From the NCBI RefSeq assembly GCF_958979055.1, contig NC_084898.1:7346001-7410000 (forward strand): a stretch of 64,000 bases of DNA, read 5' to 3'. This DNA is from Alnus glutinosa (lineage: Eukaryota > Streptophyta > Magnoliopsida > Fagales > Betulaceae). The notes beneath the pieces were generated by a model. The model worked only from the letters and a program-made list of their open reading frames with translations. It made no database searches and was not told the origin of the DNA. Position numbers and translations under genes: made by a program. This document shows, piece by piece, positions 58,720 through 64,000 of the stretch. How positions within the stretch are numbered: position 1 is the stretch's first letter; every line of letters begins with the position of its first letter.

Positions 58720-59890
58720 CTACGTCTTTATTAACAAATACTAAAAACTACATTCTTATCTCACCACTATTCTACTTGCTAACGTGACAATAACGATTAT
58801 TACTATTTTTTTTTTTGTAAGGTACAAGAAAATAAAAATAAAAAATAAAAAAATCAAGAGCTGTCAAGCCAGCAAGGCGAAATAACGGTAAAATAAAAAT
58901 ATGATTTTTAGCGTTAATACTTTTACTCTTATATCAGGTCAAAACAATTTTTCAAACAAAAACTGGAATTTTTGAATTTTCAATTGGGTCGTTAATTCTG
59001 GTAATCTTTGTCACATACCAGACTTTATCTTACACCAGATGTGGAAGCCCACCACCGCAACCCAAAATCACGGGTGCGGAGTCTTATGCAAAACATGTTA
59101 TGGACTTTTCTACGCACAATTTGGCACGATTTTATACCCAGTCAGCCATCATCGTAGATATGTCTCTGGACTGGGGGGCTATGAAAAGTTTATTATATTT
59201 TCAGCATTTGACCCTTCAAACTTTCTTTAAAATCAAGCTTCTGCTATAGAAAATAATTATATACACGAAAAGGGTACGAATTCATACACCAAGTCTATAT
59301 ATATATATACAAAGAGACTTTATCCTACTTGTGAATGAAACGGGGTCAAACCAAGATATAGATGAACTTTATTGACTATAGTGCTTTCCATTTATTGTTT
59401 TGTATTGGGTTTCAGTTTTTCTATCTCTTTATTAGACAGTAGACACGACTGTTTCCATCCTAAAAAGTGTTTTATTTTCTAAACTCTCCTTGAGGAAGTT
59501 CGTTATTGTTTGGTTTTTGTTTTGAATTCTAGACGTTTTGGTCATCTGGGTCGTACTGTTTCTGGAACTGGGTTTTTGTCTGCTGTACGTGTTCTTGTTC
59601 TGTTTCTGTTTCTTCACAGGATTCGGTTTGGTTTGAAAGTGAGTTTTGTTGGTCTGTATAAATTCGTCGGTGGGTTTGAGTGGTGAGGAAAGGTTTAAGG
59701 TAGTTAATTAATAGGTAGTTGGATTGTTGGTATCAATTCACGGGAATCTAGATGTGTCACAAGAAAGCTCAGATTCTCAACTGCTTTCTGTGAGCCTTTT
59801 TCTACTGCAAAATAACTAGTTTTTTCAGAGTGTTTGGGACTCTAGTTTAAGGTTTTCTTTTGGAGAGAGAGTTCTGAGTTCTGTCTTGTA
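58720..59890. other. Intergenic and 5' leader of the epimerase gene
   Basis: AT-rich up to about 59000, then a region without recognised elements. The last 300 bp (from about 59600, T- and G-rich) are probably transcribed leader, since an in-frame ATG follows at 59899. A TATATATATATA run at 59297-59308 cannot be assigned as a TATA box with confidence. Confidence 0.4.
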
Positions 59891-59898
59891 TTGAATTC

Positions 59899-62800
59899 AT
59901 GAATCATTCTGGGGCAGAAAGTGATCAGAGAGGAGCAGTCGATGTTACTAAGGACAAGAATGGAATTGATCAGGTTGTGCTTCATAACCCTCGAGGAGCT
60001 TCAGCAATGGTTTGGATCCCTTTTTCCCTATCTCCCTTGTTTATTGGCTGCGTTTTAAACTTTTTAGCCTTTCCCATTTCTCTTATTTTCTTCAAGTCGT
60101 CTGTTCAATGGCTTCGATTCTACTGCATAAAGTACAGAAGTACTGCAATATTTGCTTGAAAGAACACCTTGTTGTCTAGGCATAAGGCATTGATGTTATT
60201 GTGTGACATCCATCCAGGTTAGCTTACATGGAGGGCAGATTCTTTCATGGAGGACCGACCATAATGAAGAATTATTATTCACAAGTAGTAAGGTAAACTT
60301 TTCAGTATTCATATTAGAGTACTAATGCTATTTGATAGACTGTTATATGACTGCTAGACAATCAGTCTACTAAATAGCATTTCTCTTTGTATTATCACGA
60401 ATAACTGTTCAATAATTGAGAAATTCAGCAGGATGGTTGAAGAAACTTTGAATTGGACCATCTCCTTCTCATATTGCTCTTCAACCTCTTTACCTCGTTA
60501 TGAATTTTTTGCTGATATTTTCCTGAGAAAATCTGGTCTTAACATATATATATATATACACAGGCTATCTTTAAGCCACCAAGGGCAGTGCGAGGGGGAA
60601 TTTCAATTTGTTTCCCGCAGGTAAATTCTTGCTTTAGTATATTGGATCATGCATTAATCACTAATCTTGGTTAAATCTGACAGACAAAGTTTGCTTAAAT
60701 GTTTGTGTCAGTTTGGAAGCCGTGGATTGCTGGAAAAACATGGGTTTGCTAGGAACAAGATTTGGGCCATTGATGAAAATCCTCCACCACTGCATCCCAA
60801 TGACTCCAATGGCAAAGCCTATGTTGACTTGCTGCTCAAACCATCTGATGAAGATCTGAAGAACTGGCCACATAGGTATGAGCTGAAGTATCTTATCATT
60901 CTTCCAAGTTTAAAGTGAAACCATGATGCATGCTAGCAATCAAATTCTAGTTTTCAAAGTTTGAAAGAAAGAAAAAATGATCATCATTTGAACCAGCTGG
61001 CATACCCACCTGGATCTAATCAAATTAGGATGGTAGATCTTACAACCACAAAACACTGAGCTCCAGCAAGCAGTTGGAACAACCTTTACATACCAAAAAA
61101 ACAACAACCAAAACCCCCAAACACATCAAAATCTACCCCAACCACAAAGCTTCTGTCAAAATACAAAGACAGAAACCAACAGAAAACTACCTCACCAAAA
61201 CAGAACATTATGAACTATACCCCCAATTATTTCAGATCTCAACATTTAGATCATTTTTCCTAAATTTCCCCTTACCTATAATCCTGCTTCTCACTTCCCT
61301 TATAATCCCCTGCAACAGCCTCACCTCCATAAATGATACACAGCAAGCTAACTTCAAACAGTAGCTGTCATACTTTTGTTTTTCCAATCCCGCAACCCTC
61401 TGGCCCGAACATCATCCCAGGATATAGGAGGATCAGTGATGAGGCACTTTTCTATTAATGTATTGATTAAATGATTGAATTTACCTCCTCTTATCAGCTT
61501 AAGCTTTTGAGAAAAATGTCGATTTAACACGATATAAAAGCAAAAGTCTTGAGTTCGAACCATGTCTTATTCATTTACCTCACATTTCAATTAAATATTT
61601 CACGTGTTGGGCCTCACCTATGAAAAGAGAGGCTTAAGCCCACATGTGAGGGTAAGTGTTGATTAAATGATTAAATTCTCTCTTATTAAAACCATATTCA
61701 AAGAAAATATGGTTTCTGCATTCAATATAATTCCAGCAAAACACACATTTAGTTCCACCTGTGTATCCCCAGCTCAGCAAAAGATCTCTTTTTTCCTTGT
61801 ATATATACACACACCTTTTTTCCTTCTAAGATAATAATTTTGGCTTATTTTTTCAGTTTCGAGCTTCGTCTTAGAGTCTGTTTGGCAGAGGATGGGTATC
61901 TAACAATGATATCACGCGTCAGAAACATCAATTCCAAGCCTTTCAGTTTCTCCTTTGCCTATCGTACATATTTCTCCATTGCTGATGTCAGGTATAGAAT
62001 ATTCATATTTCAAATCTTATTGGGAATTCTGATAAAGTATTGATTGAATGATTAAATTTACATTTTCCTATCAGTTTAAACTTTTTTAAAAAGTGGTAAT
62101 TTAACATAACATCAGAGCAGAGGTTTTTAGCTCAAACACCGTCTTTTTCATTTACATCTTATTTCAATTAAATATATTACACGCGTTGGATCTCACCTAA
62201 GAAAAGAGAGACTTGAGCCTTCAAGTAAGAGAGAAGTGTTAAAGTACTGATTAAATGATTAAATTAATCTCTTTATTATATGTTCTTAACTTGTGGACAC
62301 TGATATAACATAAAATGATCTAATAGTGAAGTGAGGGTAGAGGGGTTGGAGACTCTGGACTACCTTGACAACCTATGTGAGAAAGAGCGCTTTACAGAAC
62401 AAGGAGATGCCTTAACATTTGAATCTGAGGTAATACTTTTTTCTTTTTCTTTTCTTTTCTTATTTTTTTTCTTCTTATTTTTTATTTTTTATGTTCATTT
62501 AAGTGGGTTGAGTTGTGGAAATTTTACCCTCCTGGAAGTTGCTGATATTGCCAAAGCTTCAACACAGTTTTCTTTTTCTGAACATTTTGATGACAAAATT
62601 CTTTTGGGTGGTAATAGATTAAGGTTCTGTTTGTTTGGCTGTAAAATAATTTTTGAAAAATGTTTTTCGTATTTTTTGGTGGTTGGTGCGACTGAAAATA
62701 ATAGTCAAACAAAAAATATTGACAAAAACAGCTTCTTTAGTTTCAAAAAATAATTTTCATTTTTAAATTTCGTAAATTATTTTTCGAGTTTGAATTTCTC

Positions 62801-63967
62801 CTTCTTAAACCGCCGGACCACCACTGGGCTATCCCGGACCACCATCAAGCCACCCCCTGACTACCACCAAGCCACCCTAGACCACCACCGAACCATCACC
62901 GAACCACCACGTAATCACCTCGGACTACCATCGAGCCACCCCAAACCACCATCAGACCACCGTTGAGCCACCCTCGGACCACCACTAGGCCACCGTCGGA
63001 TCACTACTAAGCCATCGCCTGACCACCATAAAGCCACCTTCAAACCACCACCAGGCCAGCTTTGGGCAATACTAGACCACCACTAAGCCACCCTCGGACC
63101 TCCTTCGAACTACCACCAGGCTACCATCAACCACTAACGGACTTGCGCCAGACCATTGAATGAAAATATAAACAATATTTGTAATTTTCTATACGTGCCG
63201 AACGCAGAAAAATAATTTTAGTGAAAAACATTTTCATGAAAAATGATTTACCTGAAAATATTTTCTAAAAAAAAAACATTTTACTCGAAACAAACATAGC
63301 GTTATTTTCAATATCAATAGAGATCAGATGGTAGTAGTGGGTTTTATCTTGCCAAAATTTCAGTCTGAGGGCTTTTTCTTAGAACATTTTCCTTTGTTTC
63401 CCATTTCTTGGCAGGTGGATCGAGTTTATCTTAGTTCTTCGGACGTGATTGCTGTTTTTGATCATGAAAAGAAGCGCACATTTACCATACGAAAGGAAGG
63501 ACTTCCAGATGCAGGTGAGACATCTCTCATAGAATCAATCAACACTGATTAATAAAAACATGGTAATTTTTTAAGATCATGGTATGAAAACACTTAATTA
63601 AACCCCACAAAAGCCATGACAATTCTTAAAACTTCTGTCCAAGAATGATGAATTCTGTTTAACTCGAGCCTACACGGGTCATTAGCTATTTTAGTTGTTT
63701 AGCATGCGTATAACAGCTATTACATAGTATAATCTGGTTAGTGGTTAAGTATATGGCATGTTATATATGCTGAGGGGCATCTAAATTTTGTGCAAAGGGG
63801 TCTGGAATCCATGGGAGAAGAAGGCCAAATCCATGGCGGATTTTGGAGATGAAGAGTACAAAAAGATGGTTTGCATTGATGGAGCAGTAGTGGAGAAACC
63901 AATCACCCTAAAACCAGGTGAAGAATGGACAGGGCGGTTAGAACTCAGTGTTGTCCCTTCAACTTAA
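59899..63967 (+). CDS. Putative glucose-6-phosphate 1-epimerase (hexose-6-phosphate mutarotase)
   Basis: Interconverts alpha and beta anomers of glucose 6-phosphate; cytosolic (no targeting peptide seen). Eight coding exons: 59899-60009, 60218-60292, 60564-60620, 60712-60875, 61857-61991, 62327-62429, 63415-63514 and 63798-63967. These total 915 nt, or 304 aa, a normal length for the plant family. Recognisable blocks: SLHGGQILSW (residues about 39-48), AVRGGISICFPQFG (70-83), EKHGFARNKIW (89-99, with the conserved His), RNINSKPFSFSFAYRTYFS, and the C-terminal VWNPWEKKAKSMADFGDEEY. The fold is the galactose-mutarotase beta-sandwich. Junctions are GT-AG and in phase. Introns 4, 5 and 6 carry repeats. 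The stop codon is 33 bp from the window edge, so the 3' UTR is cut off. Confidence 0.95.
61461..61690 (+). repeat. Dispersed repeat, copy 1 (SINE- or TRIM-like) in epimerase intron 4
   Basis: Starts TATTGATTAAATGATTGAAT and ends with a near-identical TGATTAAATGATTAAATTC, that is, short direct terminal repeats. It contains TCTTGAGTTCGAACC, which resembles a Pol III B box. About 230 bp. A second copy lies in the next intron. Confidence 0.65.
62038..62275 (+). repeat. Dispersed repeat, copy 2 in epimerase intron 5
   Basis: Same order of motifs as copy 1: TATTGATTGAATGATTAAAT at the start, AACATCAGAGCAGAGG, CATTTACATCTTATTTCAAT, GTTGGATCTCACCTAAGAAA, and TGATTAAATGATTAAATT at the end. The B-box-like sequence is degraded here (TTTAGCTCAAACACC). 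Confidence 0.65.
62622..63302. mobile_element. TIR element with CCACC tandem array in epimerase intron 6
   Basis: The left side GGTTCTGTTTGTTTGGCTG and the right side (reverse complement) CGCTATGTTTGTTTCGAG frame a segment whose inner flanks also pair (GTAAAATAATTTTTGAAAAATG against CATTTTCATGAAAAATGATT). The core (about 62810-63150) is a degenerate array of CACCACCGGACCACC-like units of roughly 15-35 bp. No frame of interest. Confidence 0.6.
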
Positions 63968-64000
63968 AAGTGACCATCTTGATCCCCATCAGATTATTTT

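Overview
This window looks like nuclear DNA of a flowering plant, most likely a woody core eudicot. The genes are spliced with GT-AG introns, the background is AT-rich, and much of the space is occupied by plant-type LTR retrotransposons, L1-type LINE fragments, hAT relics and many small inverted-repeat elements with TAA/TTA target duplications. I cannot name the species from sequence alone. Exon boundaries below were read by eye from splice sites and reading frame.

Layout. 1-3.6 kb: LINE fragments on both strands. 3.9-23.5 kb: a tandem segmental duplication on the minus strand. A small gene whose product begins MAWRGL (3.9-6.4 kb) and a decayed first exon of its copy (14.6-15.6 kb) alternate with V-type H+-ATPase subunit E sequence. 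Two VHA-E copies are wreckage (8.8-9.8 and 11.3-12.8 kb) and one is intact (20.5-23.5 kb). A dead hAT transposase and several MITEs sit between them. 23.8-36.8 kb: a four-level nest of retroelements. A Ty3/gypsy relic contains a copia-like solo LTR, which contains a 7.6-kb LTR element carrying one long intron-containing gag-like ORF, which contains a 3.2-kb solo LTR. 37.3-43.3 kb: a 12-exon Golgi hydroxyproline O-galactosyltransferase gene (HPGT1-like). 44.6-49.2 kb: transposon-rich, including a 1.34-kb non-autonomous hAT-like element with CCGG-rich ends. 49.5-52.8 kb: a short bZIP (G-box-binding-factor group) gene. 54.8-55.6 kb: an intronless B-type cyclin copy on the minus strand. 59.9-64.0 kb: an 8-exon glucose-6-phosphate 1-epimerase gene, complete up to its stop codon.

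The host genes have unrelated housekeeping roles (vacuolar proton pumping, arabinogalactan-protein glycosylation, transcription, cell cycle, sugar-phosphate anomer interconversion). I see no functional cluster. What stands out is genome dynamics: insertions datable by target duplications and an empty site, a duplicated intron segment in VHA-E, a stop-start-overlapping uORF in the bZIP gene, and the intron-containing single-ORF LTR element.
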